Shown piece by piece: positions 20,323-29,876 of a stretch of 64,000 nt of DNA; position 1 is the first letter of the stretch; each line of letters begins with the position of its first letter. Both the position numbers and the translations under genes were made by a program. The stretch is from CAZWLD01 sp964634685. GTDB lineage: Bacteria; Bacillota_I; Bacilli_A; Acholeplasmatales; JAEDCM01. The DNA lies in the NCBI GenBank assembly GCA_964634685.1, contig CAZWLD010000002.1, positions 78,491 to 142,490 of the forward strand, given 5' to 3'. The notes below the pieces were generated by a model, which searched no databases, was not told the origin of the DNA, and saw only the letters and a list, made by a program, of their open reading frames with translations.

Positions 20323-22286
20323 ATTTTTATGTTAGAGAGATTAAGAAATTCTTCTTCTGTAAGAATAGGTTTATTAAGCCTTTGAGCGGCAACATTTTTT
20401 GCAGTATTGCTCATAACATCATTGTTAATTAAATAATCTGTTTTTGATGTTACAGATGAAGCAACAGAACCTCCAAGATTTTCTATCTTCTCCTTTAGAG
20501 CATCTCTATTTTTAAAGAACTTGAGCTTTCCTGTAATAACAAAAGTTAATCCTTCAAGAGTATTTTCATTTATCTGCTCTTCTTTTTCTTCATATTTAAA
20601 ATTTAAATAATGTGCTGCTATATTATCAAATTCTGAATAATCAAAATTATGTATAGCTTTATTCATTTCATCTCCAAAAGAGTCAATAGTAGAAAAATTA
20701 AAATCGTCTTTAATTGCTTGTCTAAATTCATCGTAAGAAGAAAATTCTTTTTCAAGTTTTTTTGCAGCAGTTAGACCTATAAATGGAATACCCATTGCCG
20801 CTATATATTGAGCCATAGTTACAGTATTTCTTTTTTCTTCTATCGCATTAAGTATCTTATCTACAGATTTTTCACCAAAACCCGCTTGCTTTATCCATTC
20901 CTCTCTAACTGAAGATAAACTAAACAATTCTTCAAAATTGCCAACGTATCCCCAATCAATTAACTTCTCTATTGTTGTTTTTGAAAGACCTTTTATATCA
21001 AGACCTTTTTTGGAACAAAAATGGTCTAATTTATTTGCAAATTTACCTTCACAAGTAGGATTTGTGCAAATTAAAGTCTTAACTCCGCTTGCAGAAATGG
21101 ATATTTTGGTATTGCCGCCGCATACAGGACATTTTGATGGTATATTAAATACCTCTTTATTATAAAGATTTTCAGTTAATTCTACTTTTGTAATTTGAGG
21201 AATGATTTGATTGGATTTTATAACTGATACAGTTAATCCACTAGACCAATTATCTTCTCCCCAAAGTTCTCCCATTATGCTGATATTATGAAGACTTGCT
21301 CTTGATACTTCTGTACCATCAATATCAACAGGTTCAAATATTGCTACTGGAGTAAGAACTCCTGTTCTACCAAGACTCCATTCAATATTAGTTAATTTAG
21401 TGGTATATTCTTCATCATAAAATTTATATGCTATGCCGCCTCTGAAATGATGGTCTGTTGCACCTAAAGAATTATAATAATCACAATTATCATATTTAAA
21501 TACTATGCCATCAATAGGATAAGATAACTCTTCTGCACTTTTTTTACAAAAATCAATAACAGATGAGATATCTGTATTAGGCATTTTAATTGCAAAAGGA
21601 ATAACTCTGAATGAAGTTGTTTCTACCAATCTAGTTAATTTTTGAGATAGGGATTCATAATTTTCAAATCCTTTAATTACGTCCCACGCAACAAAAGTTA
21701 ATCTTCTACTATAACATTCATCTGCATTAAGTAGTCTTATACTACCTGCCGCATAATTTCGTGGATTCTTATATTCAGAAGATACTTTTTCAAAACTATC
21801 ATACGAGCAAATTATTTCCCCATCTATTACTATTTCTCTTGTAAAAGGAATATGTTTAGGAATAGAAGGAATAACGTAAGCATTATGTGTAATATCTTCG
21901 CCTATATTTCCATTACCCCTAGTTTCAGCTCTTACTAATTTACCATCTTTATACAGCAAGCTACAGGTTAAACCGTCCATTTTAGGCATAGCTATATAAT
22001 CTTTATTACCAACGAATACTTCAATGTCTGAAATAGACTTTGTTTTATCAAGAGAAAGCATAGGATGATTATGTTCAACTTTATGCAATGCAGAAACACA
22101 AGAAAAAGCGATTTTATTGGTGGGAGAGTCTGGATGTACTACTCCTAAAAGTCTTTCTAAATCTATAAGCTGAAAATATAGGTCATCCCACTCTTTATCA
22201 GATATCTGCGGTCTTCCTTCATCATATGCTTTAGTATAATCGTTTAGCATCTTAACAAGTTTTGACATTTTAACTGCATTATCCAT
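20319..22286 (-). CDS. ligA: NAD-dependent DNA ligase
   Basis: 655 aa. Adenylation domain with the nucleophile Lys in MPKMDGLTCS and ETRGNGNIGEDIT; OB fold; four-Cys zinc finger (CPVCGG and CTNPTC); helix-hairpin-helix repeats; C-terminal BRCT domain (GLTFVITGKLKFFKNRDALK). This is the full bacterial LigA architecture, near normal length. ATG at 22286 has AAAGGAGG at good spacing; an upstream in-frame ATG lacks one. It seals nicks and joins Okazaki fragments. No TAG. Confidence 0.95.
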   Translation of the reverse strand: MDNAVKMSKLVKMLNDYTKAYDEGRPQISDKEWDDLYFQLIDLERLLGVVHPDSPTNKIAFSCVSALHKVEHNHPMLSLDKTKSISDIEVFVGNKDYIAMPKMDGLTCSLLYKDGKLVRAETRGNGNIGEDITHNAYVIPSIPKHIPFTREIVIDGEIICSYDSFEKVSSEYKNPRNYAAGSIRLLNADECYSRRLTFVAWDVIKGFENYESLSQKLTRLVETTSFRVIPFAIKMPNTDISSVIDFCKKSAEELSYPIDGIVFKYDNCDYYNSLGATDHHFRGGIAYKFYDEEYTTKLTNIEWSLGRTGVLTPVAIFEPVDIDGTEVSRASLHNISIMGELWGEDNWSSGLTVSVIKSNQIIPQITKVELTENLYNKEVFNIPSKCPVCGGNTKISISASGVKTLICTNPTCEGKFANKLDHFCSKKGLDIKGLSKTTIEKLIDWGYVGNFEELFSLSSVREEWIKQAGFGEKSVDKILNAIEEKRNTVTMAQYIAAMGIPFIGLTAAKKLEKEFSSYDEFRQAIKDDFNFSTIDSFGDEMNKAIHNFDYSEFDNIAAHYLNFKYEEKEEQINENTLEGLTFVITGKLKFFKNRDALKEKIENLGGSVASSVTSKTDYLINNDVMSNTAKNVAAQRLNKPILTEEEFLNLSNIKI

Positions 22287-22300
22287 ATTTACAACCTCCT

Positions 22301-22477
22301 TTATTCGCCAATTATCTGAATTTCTTCTACTCCAAGGCAAACTCTGTAAGGATGAATACCTTCTTTAGGATAGAACATCACGTTGCCTGTACTCTGAGTG
22401 TTAGAGAAATCTGCAACGCCTTCTCTGCCATTATACTCGCCAGAAACTACTTTAACTCTCTTCATATTTTCCTTCAT
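22301..22477 (-). CDS. small beta-rich protein, KOW-like (58 aa)
   Basis: ATG at 22477 with GAGG upstream; TAA at 22301. The start VKVVSGEYNGREGVADFSN resembles a KOW/SH3-like motif as found in NusG and ribosomal proteins, followed by VCLGVEEIQIIGE. It lies between its promoter (22511-22539) and the ligase gene, 14 nt upstream of the ligA start, so it is co-transcribed with ligase. Function unknown. Confidence 0.55.
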   Translation of the reverse strand: MKENMKRVKVVSGEYNGREGVADFSNTQSTGNVMFYPKEGIHPYRVCLGVEEIQIIGE

Positions 22478-22510
22478 AGCTTGTACCTCTTTCTTTATTT
22501 TTCTATATAT

Positions 22511-22539
22511 ATTATAACATAAATTTATAAAAAAATAAA
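22511..22539 (-). promoter_or_regulatory. promoter for small gene plus ligA
   Basis: TTTATT, 17 nt, TATAAT with extended -10; a weaker -35 because a terminator hairpin arm overlaps. Confidence 0.55.
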
Positions 22540-22561
22540 GCGAGAATATTTCATCTCGCTT
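22538..22561 (-). terminator. intrinsic terminator after gyrA/parC
   Basis: 8-bp GC-rich stem AAGCGAGA / TCTCGCTT followed by CTTTATTTTTT on the minus strand. Confidence 0.7.
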
Positions 22562-22568
22562 AAAAATT

Positions 22569-24896
22569 TTATATTTTAGTAATGGATAGAATAGAGCTTC
22601 CTTTTATCATCATATTACCTAATGATACTCTACTTAATTCTGGCAATTCTGATGCAGAAATACATATACTATTAGGCTGTCCCATAATAAGTATATTATC
22701 TTCATCGCTTACCATTGCAGCATCTACAATTTCTGAGGGACTCGCTTTAACTCCCTTACCCCCGCGGATTTGTATAGGAATTTCATCTAAAGACATTCTT
22801 TTACCCATCCCGCCTGATGTAAATATTGCAATCTTGTCTGTCGTTTTATGAATTGGCATTGCCTTAACAATATAGTCACCCTCTGATAATTTGATACCCT
22901 TGACGCCCATTGCTACTCTACCAATAGGACTAATATCTTTTGTATTAAAATGAATACCGTATCCATTATGAGTAAGTAAGATTAAATCTTCATCTTTAAG
23001 GAAAGTAACATATACAAGAGAATCATCTTCTTTTAACTTGATAGCTGCAATACCGCAATTTTTTCTTCCATTATCATATTCTGATATTTTTGTCTTTTTT
23101 ATCATACCAGATTTAGTTACAAATACAACATATTCTGCTGAGGTCTTTCTATATAGAGAAGTTATTGCAGATACCTGTTCATTATTTTCCATTTTGATAA
23201 TAGAATTGATATTAACTCCCTTAGAAGCGTTTGTACCAACAGGAACATTATCAACTAAAAGCCTATACATTTTTCCTTGATTTGTAAACAGCATTAAAGT
23301 ATCAATAGTATTAGTAGAAATAGTTCCAAGAGGAATATCATCACTCTTTACACCCTTGCCATTTCTCTTTTGTACCTTAAATGCGGCTGTGGGTACTCGC
23401 TTTATATACCCATCTTTTGTCATAATAACAACACAATCTTCGGGGGTTACAGTTTCAATTTCTTTATCTTCTTTTGGAATTTCAATCTGAACTAATTCAG
23501 TACGTCTTTTATCTCCATACTTTTTAACAATATCAGATAAAAGTTTCTTTAGTTCTGCCTTTTGTAAAGTTTCATCAGATAGAAAAGCTAATATTCTATC
23601 AATTTCATTATGCAAATCTTTACTCTCTTGATTTAATTCAATTTTTTCAAGACCTGCTAATCTACCTAACTTCATATCAACAATCGCTTTAGCCTGAGGT
23701 TCTGTAAATTTATACTTAGATATAAGAGACTTCTGAGCGGCAGCCGCACTTTCACTATCTTTAATTAAAGCTATAATATTGTCAATATCTTCCAATGCTT
23801 TCAAAAGACCGTCAACAATTTCAAGTCTATCTTTTGCTTTATTTAAATCATATTGATTAGATTTGATAAGGCAACTAATATTATGATTAACATATATTTC
23901 TATGCACTGTTTTAGATTTAACTCAACAGGAGTTTTATCAACAAGAGCAATCTGATTATATGAAAAGGAAATCTGTAAAGATGTTTTTGCAAATAACTTA
24001 GGTAAAAGAGTTTCTGGATTTATACCTTTCTCACATTCAAGAACAATCCTTAATCCTTTTTTACCACTTTCATTGCGGATATCAGTTATTCCATCTATTT
24101 CTTTTGAGTCACAAAGTTCTCCAATTTCTTTTAAGAGGTTCTCTGTTTTAACTTCATAAGGAATTTCATAGAAGACAATGCAATTTTTCTCTATCTTATA
24201 TTTACCTCTTACTTTAACGCTACCTTTACCAGTTTTCATTATATTAGGAATATCATCTTTATTTATAACAACTCCGCCTGTTGGAAAGTCAGGTCCTGGA
24301 AGCATAGGCTCTTTTCCATCTATAAAATCATAAATAGCTTGCGCGACCTCGGTTAAATTGTGAGGAGCCCAGTTACACGCCATAGCAACTCCGATTCCAG
24401 AGTTAGGATTGCATAGAAGATTAGGAAAAATAGATGGAAGTGTAATAGGTTCAAAATCATTTTCATCATAATTTGGAACAAAATTTACGACTTTCTTTTT
24501 TATTCCAGCAAGTAGACCATCTTCTGATATCTTAGCCAATCTTGCATTTGTATATCTGTAAGCGGCAGGTCCATCGCCATCAATATTTCCCATATTGCCG
24601 TGAAAATCTATAAGAGGATATCTCATAATCCAAGGCTGAGACATACGAACTAATGCTCCATAAATTGAAGAATCTCCGTGAGGATGCCAACGACCCATTA
24701 CATCTCCAACTATTCTTGCACATTTTGCGTGTTCTTTTGATGAAGTGTAGCCGCCATCATAAGCTCCCCATAAAATTCTGCGGGCAACAGGTTTTAATCC
24801 ACATTTTGCATCAGGGATAGAGCGGTCAGAATTTACAGCAACAGCATATTCTATGAAATTCGTACTTAATTCTTTTACTAATTCATTTGTTTGCAT
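22569..24896 (-). CDS. type IIA topoisomerase subunit A (GyrA/ParC)
   Basis: 775 aa. Breakage-reunion domain with GLKPVARRILWGAYDGGYT, RIVGDVMGRWHPHGDSSIYG, NMGNIDGDGPAAYRY, where the Tyr in RYTNAR is the DNA-linking residue; the C-terminal half has beta-pinwheel blade repeats. Start chosen at ATG 24896 because GGAGG lies just upstream; the in-frame ATG further up has none. The B subunit is encoded at 25246-27141. Gyrase versus topoisomerase IV cannot be decided; no clear GyrA-box was seen. No TAG. Confidence 0.92.
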   Translation of the reverse strand: MQTNELVKELSTNFIEYAVAVNSDRSIPDAKCGLKPVARRILWGAYDGGYTSSKEHAKCARIVGDVMGRWHPHGDSSIYGALVRMSQPWIMRYPLIDFHGNMGNIDGDGPAAYRYTNARLAKISEDGLLAGIKKKVVNFVPNYDENDFEPITLPSIFPNLLCNPNSGIGVAMACNWAPHNLTEVAQAIYDFIDGKEPMLPGPDFPTGGVVINKDDIPNIMKTGKGSVKVRGKYKIEKNCIVFYEIPYEVKTENLLKEIGELCDSKEIDGITDIRNESGKKGLRIVLECEKGINPETLLPKLFAKTSLQISFSYNQIALVDKTPVELNLKQCIEIYVNHNISCLIKSNQYDLNKAKDRLEIVDGLLKALEDIDNIIALIKDSESAAAAQKSLISKYKFTEPQAKAIVDMKLGRLAGLEKIELNQESKDLHNEIDRILAFLSDETLQKAELKKLLSDIVKKYGDKRRTELVQIEIPKEDKEIETVTPEDCVVIMTKDGYIKRVPTAAFKVQKRNGKGVKSDDIPLGTISTNTIDTLMLFTNQGKMYRLLVDNVPVGTNASKGVNINSIIKMENNEQVSAITSLYRKTSAEYVVFVTKSGMIKKTKISEYDNGRKNCGIAAIKLKEDDSLVYVTFLKDEDLILLTHNGYGIHFNTKDISPIGRVAMGVKGIKLSEGDYIVKAMPIHKTTDKIAIFTSGGMGKRMSLDEIPIQIRGGKGVKASPSEIVDAAMVSDEDNILIMGQPNSICISASELPELSRVSLGNMMIKGSSILSITKI

Positions 24897-24934
24897 AAGT
24901 TGCCTCCTTTTATACTTTTTCATTTTCTATAATA

Positions 24935-24963
24935 ATTATAACATATTTTTTAATAAAAATCAA
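24935..24963 (-). promoter_or_regulatory. promoter for topoisomerase A subunit
   Basis: TTGATT, 17 nt, TATAAT on the minus strand. Confidence 0.65.
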
Positions 24964-25187
24964 TTATCCATTTCAAAGCCAGTATATTCAGCAATTTTAA
25001 TAACTGTTTTGCCATTATCATCAATAATAATTTCTGGTTTTTTAAATGTTGTAAAATTATTAGATTTATTTGATTGTAATATTGTATTAAAATATTCTTT
25101 TCTTTTTTCTTCAATTTCTTCAGCCGAAATTTCGTTAGGATTTTTATTCCCAAATAAAGTTTTATATTCAAATGTTGACATTAACAT
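24960..25187 (-). CDS. hypothetical protein (75 aa)
   Basis: ATG at 25187 with GGAG at about 8-nt spacing, TGA at 24960. Acidic and helical (EISAEEIEEKRKEYFNTIL) with a beta-like C-terminus (IIIDDNGKTVIKIAEYT). Lies between the two topoisomerase subunit genes. No TAG and no recognised family. Confidence 0.5.
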   Translation of the reverse strand: MLMSTFEYKTLFGNKNPNEISAEEIEEKRKEYFNTILQSNKSNNFTTFKKPEIIIDDNGKTVIKIAEYTGFEMDN

Positions 25188-25213
25188 ATTTAATAACTCC
25201 TATTTATAAATAT

Positions 25214-25242
25214 AATACTCTTACTTAAAAAGTAAGAGTATT
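25214..25242 (-). terminator. hairpin after topoisomerase B subunit
   Basis: 13-bp stem AATACTCTTACTT / AAGTAAGAGTATT with a 3-nt loop, directly after the stop of the B subunit gene. The T tract is weak, so partial readthrough into 24960-25187 is possible. Confidence 0.6.
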
Positions 25243-25245
25243 AAT

Positions 25246-27141
25246 TTAGCCAATACTATATTGAGCTTCGTGACTGTGTTCTTTAATAAATGCTTTTCTT
25301 GGTGGAATTGCTTCTCCCATAAGCTGGTCAAATAAAGTATCTGCCGCTTTAACATCCTCTACTGTAACCTGTCTTATAATTCGTTTATCGGGGTTTACTA
25401 AAACCTCAGTTTCGATTTCATCCATCTCACCAAGACCTTTAAGATGCTTAACAGTATATTTCTTATTTTGATGTTCTACTTTGAATTTTTCAAGTTCTTC
25501 ATCATCTTTAAGATAAATATAAGTATCTTTTCCCATTGTTACTTTATAAAGAGGTGGGACTCCAGCATATACATATCCATCAAGAATTAGCTGAGGACAG
25601 AAAGTCCAAATAAATGTATAGAAGAGATTTTTGATATGGCTTCCGTCTACATCCGCATCGGACTCGATTATAATCTTCCCATACCTAAGTTCATTAGGAT
25701 TATAAGTCAGTTTCATTCCTGTACTATCAATAGAAAGACCAAAAGCATCAATCATTGTTTGGATTTCCGCATTTTTTCTAATCTTTTCAAGACTGGCTTT
25801 ACGGACATTCAGAATTTTGCCTCTAACTGGCATAATAGCTTGATACTCATTGTCTCGTGCGGACTTTAAGTTTCCAGAGGCTGAATCTCCCTCCGTCACA
25901 TAGATTTCACATTTCATTCTGTCCTTTGAATAGCAATCTGCAAGTTTGCTATCAAATTTAAGAGCTTTTTCTTTCTTCTTAGCTTTTTCTCTTGTTGCTT
26001 CTCTTGCTTTCTTAGCAGCCTCTCTTGCTTTTCTTGCGGAAAGAGCCTTATCTGCAATTATCTTTATTTCTTTTTCGTTATTTTGAAACCATATATTAAG
26101 ATTTTCAGCAAGAGCCTGCAAAGAAGATTTCATATCAACTTTTGTAACCGTAGATTTAACTTGAGCATCATAAGAGACACCTGCCGCAGTCAAATTAAAT
26201 ACTATATAAGCTCCCTCTTGAATATCATCGCCTGTAAGATTTTCATCTTTTTCTTTAAGCCATTTCTTTTCTCTAAAGAATTTATTAAATTCTCTTGTAA
26301 GAATAGTCTTGATTTGAGTAATATGAGGACCTTTTTCAGTTAATCCTGTATTAACATAAGGAACAATAGTAGAAGAATACTTAGATGTATAAGTTAATAT
26401 AAAATCTAATTTTTCTTTACCTTGAGAAAAATTCATTTTAAAACGATTTTTGAGTAATTCAGTATCTTTTACAGCATCAGTAACTAAATCATCAATTCCG
26501 TTTTTAGAATAAAAAGTTTCTTCTTTACCATTATAATCAAGATGAATAGTTAAGCCTGAGCAAAGACAAGATATAGTCTTAAATAGACTTCTAACTTTTT
26601 CAATCTCTATTTCTGTATGAGTAAAAAATTCTTCACTTGGCTGCCATTTTACTTTAGTTCCAGATGCGTGAGATAGAGTTCCTGTTTTTCTCTTATCAAA
26701 TTCTCCTTCTTTAAAGTAAATTTCTTCATATTGACCATCTCTATAAGTCATAACTTCAAGCCAATGTGAAAGATAATTAGTTATCTTGCTTCCAATACCA
26801 AAACTACCAAGAGAAGTTCCTTCATAGGTTCCATCTTCTCTATATTTACCTGAGGTATTTAAAACACTAAATGCGGCTTCCAATATAGTTTTTCCATCAT
26901 CTCTAAAACTATTAGGAATAAAGCCCTGTCCATAATCTATAACTTCAACTACGTCTTTATAAACATTAACATCAATACGATTACCGTGACCTAATCTAAA
27001 TTCATCAACAGCATTAGAGATTATCTCTACTAATAATTGTGTTGAATATGTTGTATCACCCGCATAGACGCCAGGTCTTAGACGAGTAAATTCAAGGGGA
27101 GATAGTGACTCGATGCTCTTTTCATCATATAATTTACCCAT
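25246..27141 (-). CDS. type IIA topoisomerase subunit B (GyrB/ParE)
   Basis: 631 aa. GHKL ATPase motifs (IISNAVDEF, DYGQGFIP, GTSLGSFGIGSKITNYLS), then TOPRIM motifs YVTEGDSASGN and IIESDADVDGSHI, and KGLGEMDEIE near the C-terminus. Length and order match ParE/GyrB. Works with the 22569-24896 product to relax, supercoil or decatenate phage DNA. No TAG. Confidence 0.93.
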   Translation of the reverse strand: MGKLYDEKSIESLSPLEFTRLRPGVYAGDTTYSTQLLVEIISNAVDEFRLGHGNRIDVNVYKDVVEVIDYGQGFIPNSFRDDGKTILEAAFSVLNTSGKYREDGTYEGTSLGSFGIGSKITNYLSHWLEVMTYRDGQYEEIYFKEGEFDKRKTGTLSHASGTKVKWQPSEEFFTHTEIEIEKVRSLFKTISCLCSGLTIHLDYNGKEETFYSKNGIDDLVTDAVKDTELLKNRFKMNFSQGKEKLDFILTYTSKYSSTIVPYVNTGLTEKGPHITQIKTILTREFNKFFREKKWLKEKDENLTGDDIQEGAYIVFNLTAAGVSYDAQVKSTVTKVDMKSSLQALAENLNIWFQNNEKEIKIIADKALSARKAREAAKKAREATREKAKKKEKALKFDSKLADCYSKDRMKCEIYVTEGDSASGNLKSARDNEYQAIMPVRGKILNVRKASLEKIRKNAEIQTMIDAFGLSIDSTGMKLTYNPNELRYGKIIIESDADVDGSHIKNLFYTFIWTFCPQLILDGYVYAGVPPLYKVTMGKDTYIYLKDDEELEKFKVEHQNKKYTVKHLKGLGEMDEIETEVLVNPDKRIIRQVTVEDVKAADTLFDQLMGEAIPPRKAFIKEHSHEAQYSIG

Positions 27142-27171
27142 TAAATCACTCCTTTTATTTTCTATAATAAT

Positions 27172-27200
27172 ATTATATCATATTTTTTATTATTTTTCAA
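27172..27200 (-). promoter_or_regulatory. promoter for topoisomerase B subunit
   Basis: TTGAAA, 17 nt, TATAAT on the minus strand. Confidence 0.65.
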
Positions 27201-27913
27201 TTTTGAGGAAAATACTCACCCAATTTTACAATTTGGTTATACAAGCAAGTACAATCGTTTATGGTTTTATTCATATGTAGGTGCCCGCAATACCAATGGT
27301 CAAACTCTATATATTGATTTAAATATTTAAAATATTTACTTAATACATTATTATCAGGAGTAAGATTTGGAAAACACTGCTTAAAGAACCAATTTGGAGC
27401 AGCATGAGTGATAATATAATCAACTTTATGATTATAATTATCTAAATTATCCAATCCTTCATCTAACTCTCTAGATGTAGGTAATTCTTGCGGCCACCAG
27501 TCTAAGAATGCTTTTCGCTGTTGCTTATCGTGAGACTCAGCTCCGCCAAAAGTAAAAATAGAATTACCTTCTATATTAAATACCTGACCTCTCCTTAAAT
27601 GAATTACTTTTTCATTTATAAACTGCACCTGTCCGCCATTCCATTGAGAAATAGGATATTTTTCAAGCATTTCAAAATTTTCGTGATTTCCATCTACAAA
27701 AAGTGTTGTAAAAGGCTTCTCTTTAAACCATTCAAGCCAATGTAAATCATATTTATAATCAGATGAAGTATCAGGAGACCATATAAATCCAAAGTCGCCG
27801 CATATAATCACATAGTCTTCTTCTGTTAAATTTAAGTTAGCTTTTTTTAAGGCTTTTGATGTAAGTTTATTGACATCAATACCACCATGTGTATCACCTG
27901 TTATATATATCAC
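27197..27913 (-). CDS. calcineurin-like metallophosphoesterase
   Basis: 238 aa. Metal-binding motifs in order: YITGDTHGG, CGDFGFIW, VDGNHENF, THAAPNWF and CGHLHMNK, the full five-block set of the family. A GTG start at 27913 is preferred because AAAGGAG sits just upstream; an ATG further up lies before that site. Possible roles include RNA or nucleotide phosphate removal. Ends in TGA. No TAG. Confidence 0.8.
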   Translation of the reverse strand: MIYITGDTHGGIDVNKLTSKALKKANLNLTEEDYVIICGDFGFIWSPDTSSDYKYDLHWLEWFKEKPFTTLFVDGNHENFEMLEKYPISQWNGGQVQFINEKVIHLRRGQVFNIEGNSIFTFGGAESHDKQQRKAFLDWWPQELPTSRELDEGLDNLDNYNHKVDYIITHAAPNWFFKQCFPNLTPDNNVLSKYFKYLNQYIEFDHWYCGHLHMNKTINDCTCLYNQIVKLGEYFPQN

Positions 27914-27934
27914 AATTAATTCTCCTTTTAAAGA

Positions 27935-27966
27935 GAAAACCAAAAGATATAAGTCTTTTGGTTTTC
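27935..27966 (-). terminator. hairpin after holin-like gene
   Basis: 13-bp stem GAAAACCAAAAGA / TCTTTTGGTTTTC with a 6-nt loop between the holin-like stop and the phosphoesterase start. Confidence 0.6.
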
Positions 27967-27974
27967 AATATTTA

Positions 27975-28361
27975 TTATTCTGTATTTTCTTTTTCTGGAG
28001 TATTCATATGAAGATACTCTTCTACGTTTTCTTTAGTCACAGGACCTTGTAAGATTTCCGCAAGATTTTCAAGAGCTTCATCAACGAGGTCGGCAAATAA
28101 GTCAAATGAAATTATCTTTGCTAACCAAGGGAAAGTTTTTACAAAAGTAGAATACACTGCAGACAGCTTCATTTGTCCTGTTTTTGAACCAAGACATCTC
28201 TCTGCTTCTGCGACAGCCTGCAATAACCACGCTTTAATACAAGCTACCTAATCCTCAGTAGGTAACTTAAAAAATGAACAAATTGCAGTAATAATGCCAA
28301 TTACAATTGAAAGTCCAATTAAAATTAGCCACCAATTTTCAACAATCCAATCCATTATCAT
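27975..28361 (-). CDS. holin-like protein (LLH/superfamily 6 type)
   Basis: About 128 aa, one TAG (28248). A single N-terminal membrane helix (WWLILIGLSIVIGIITAI) is followed by the helical region typical of LLH-type phage holins (AERCLGSKTGQMKLSAVYST, then FPWLAKIISFDLFADLVDE). The TAG sits between membrane helix and the soluble part, so full-length protein requires suppression, which could time lysis. The start overlaps the upstream gene (ATGA). Another in-frame ATG lies two codons further in. Holin function is inferred. Confidence 0.6.
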
Positions 28362-28798
28362 TTCACTTCCTTTTCCGCCATCATCAAGGAAATTTTATGA
28401 AGAGTATTCTTTCGAGTTTCTATAAGATTTCCTTGAGCTTTCTTTATATCATCTCTTGCTTTCTTAAGAGTATCATATTCTTCTTTCATTCTTGTGAGAT
28501 ACTTTTTTACCTGCTTATATTCATCAGACTCAATACTGCATCTCTTTGTTTGTTCAAGCATAGTAAGACAATTTTCAATAGCCTTAATCTGATATCTCAT
28601 AAGTTTGAGCTTTTCTCCATACATTTTCTGAATAGCTCTAAGTCTTGAAAGTCTTACACCAAAGAAAGTGGACTACTTATCTTCCTCAGGATGACAAAGA
28701 GCTTCACCCAGAAAAGTACCATACTTATTAGTAAAGCCATATACTGAGCGTCCAGTATCACCATAAAATTCTGCAATTATTTTTTCGTTAATTCTCAT
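28358..28798 (-). CDS. coiled-coil hypothetical protein (146 aa)
   Basis: ATG at 28798 with AAAGGAG; one TAG (28673) in EEDK-TAG-STFFG. The C-terminal 90 residues are Lys/Glu-rich and helical (KKYLTRMKEEYDTLKKARDD), predicted coiled coil. Overlaps the holin-like start by 4 nt, hence translational coupling. No family recognised; could be a holin partner. Confidence 0.5.
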
Positions 28799-28809
28799 AA
28801 AAATCTCCT

Positions 28810-29376
28810 TTACATAAATTTCTTGCACTCAGCCATTTTTTCTTTAATTTCATCAATAATTGTTTCTATTTCAACAGGCTTACAATTATGACTATCAACA
28901 CCTACGTGATACATATTAGGTCTATCTTCATAGAAATTATTTTTCTGATGAGTATGACCATAAAGATTTATAAGAATAGCCTTTAGAGGCTTTTCTCCAT
29001 CATCAAGGTTTGCGGTAATAGTAGGATAATGAGATAAATAAAAATTATATCCATGCGCCTTAATGTATTCTGCATTTGTTATTTTAACTACATTATAGCA
29101 AGTATCATAAAGCTGAATCCTACTAACTGTATCGTGATTTCCTCTTATAATATGAATATTTCCTCTAAGCTGCTTTAAGCATTTAAGACCTTGTGTATTA
29201 TCTCCGAGCATAATATCTCCAAGAATATAACAATCATCATATTCATCAACAATAGAGTTCCAATTGCGGATAATAGCTTCATTCATCTCCCAAGCTGATT
29301 TAAAACCTCTTTCCGCCCAAATAAATTCTCTATCGTGACAAAAATGTAAATCACTTGTAAAATAAAGTTTATTCAT
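28810..29376 (-). CDS. metallophosphoesterase (188 aa)
   Basis: Compact calcineurin-like phosphoesterase: FTSDLHFCHDREF, ILGDIMLGD, IRGNHDTV, LSHYPT and YGHTHQKN give all metal ligands. Related phage proteins are annotated as YfcE-like or 2',3'-cyclic phosphodiesterases, but the substrate is not deducible. It starts right at the stop of the 29376-29786 gene. With the kinase at 29877-30398 and the RNA ligase at 31661-32848 it could contribute to RNA end healing. No TAG. Confidence 0.78.
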   Translation of the reverse strand: MNKLYFTSDLHFCHDREFIWAERGFKSAWEMNEAIIRNWNSIVDEYDDCYILGDIMLGDNTQGLKCLKQLRGNIHIIRGNHDTVSRIQLYDTCYNVVKITNAEYIKAHGYNFYLSHYPTITANLDDGEKPLKAILINLYGHTHQKNNFYEDRPNMYHVGVDSHNCKPVEIETIIDEIKEKMAECKKFM

Positions 29377-29786
29377 TATATTTTATTACCTGCCATTTCC
29401 CAAAAATGATTTTTCTTTGAACAAAATAAATTCTTATTGTATGTAATTTTTCCGATAGCTTCAAATATAGAAGCATTTATTTCTGAAAGCGTATATTTTT
29501 CTTCTGTTGGTGAATATATTAAATAATAGTTGTAATCATTTGATAAATTTCTCTGATATTCTTTAATATTTAATTTATCAGAGCTATCCAAAATAAAAAG
29601 ATTTCTGTTGTCTATATTTTGTTGACAAAACATATTTATAACTGGAAAGAAAAGCTCTTTTAGAATATTTCTATTTATGTAAATATTCTCTAACATAGGA
29701 TTTATGTCTTTTCCCCATTTATCAATATGTTTTAATAAATATCTATCTACATTTTTATTTTTAATAGATATAATAATAATATTCAA
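29376..29786 (-). CDS. hypothetical protein (about 136 aa, TTG start)
   Basis: The most plausible start is TTG at 29786, 8 nt after AAGGTGG; the upstream in-frame part overlaps the promoter (29826-29854) and cannot be translated from it. AT-rich, Asn/Ile/Tyr-rich and without a recognised motif. Function unknown. Confidence 0.4.
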   Translation of the reverse strand: MNIIIISIKNKNVDRYLLKHIDKWGKDINPMLENIYINRNILKELFFPVINMFCQQNIDNRNLFILDSSDKLNIKEYQRNLSNDYNYYLIYSPTEEKYTLSEINASIFEAIGKITYNKNLFCSKKNHFWEMAGNKI

Positions 29787-29825
29787 TAACCAGACCACCT
29801 TGCCTTTTTCACTTAACTTATATAT

Positions 29826-29854
29826 ATTATAACACAAAATTTTTTGATTGTCAA
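29826..29854 (-). promoter_or_regulatory. promoter for 29376-29786 and downstream phosphoesterase
   Basis: TTGACA, 17 nt, TGTTATAAT-like -10 (TATAAT) on the minus strand. Confidence 0.65.
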
Positions 29855-29876
29855 GTTAAGACTCTTTATTCTACGT

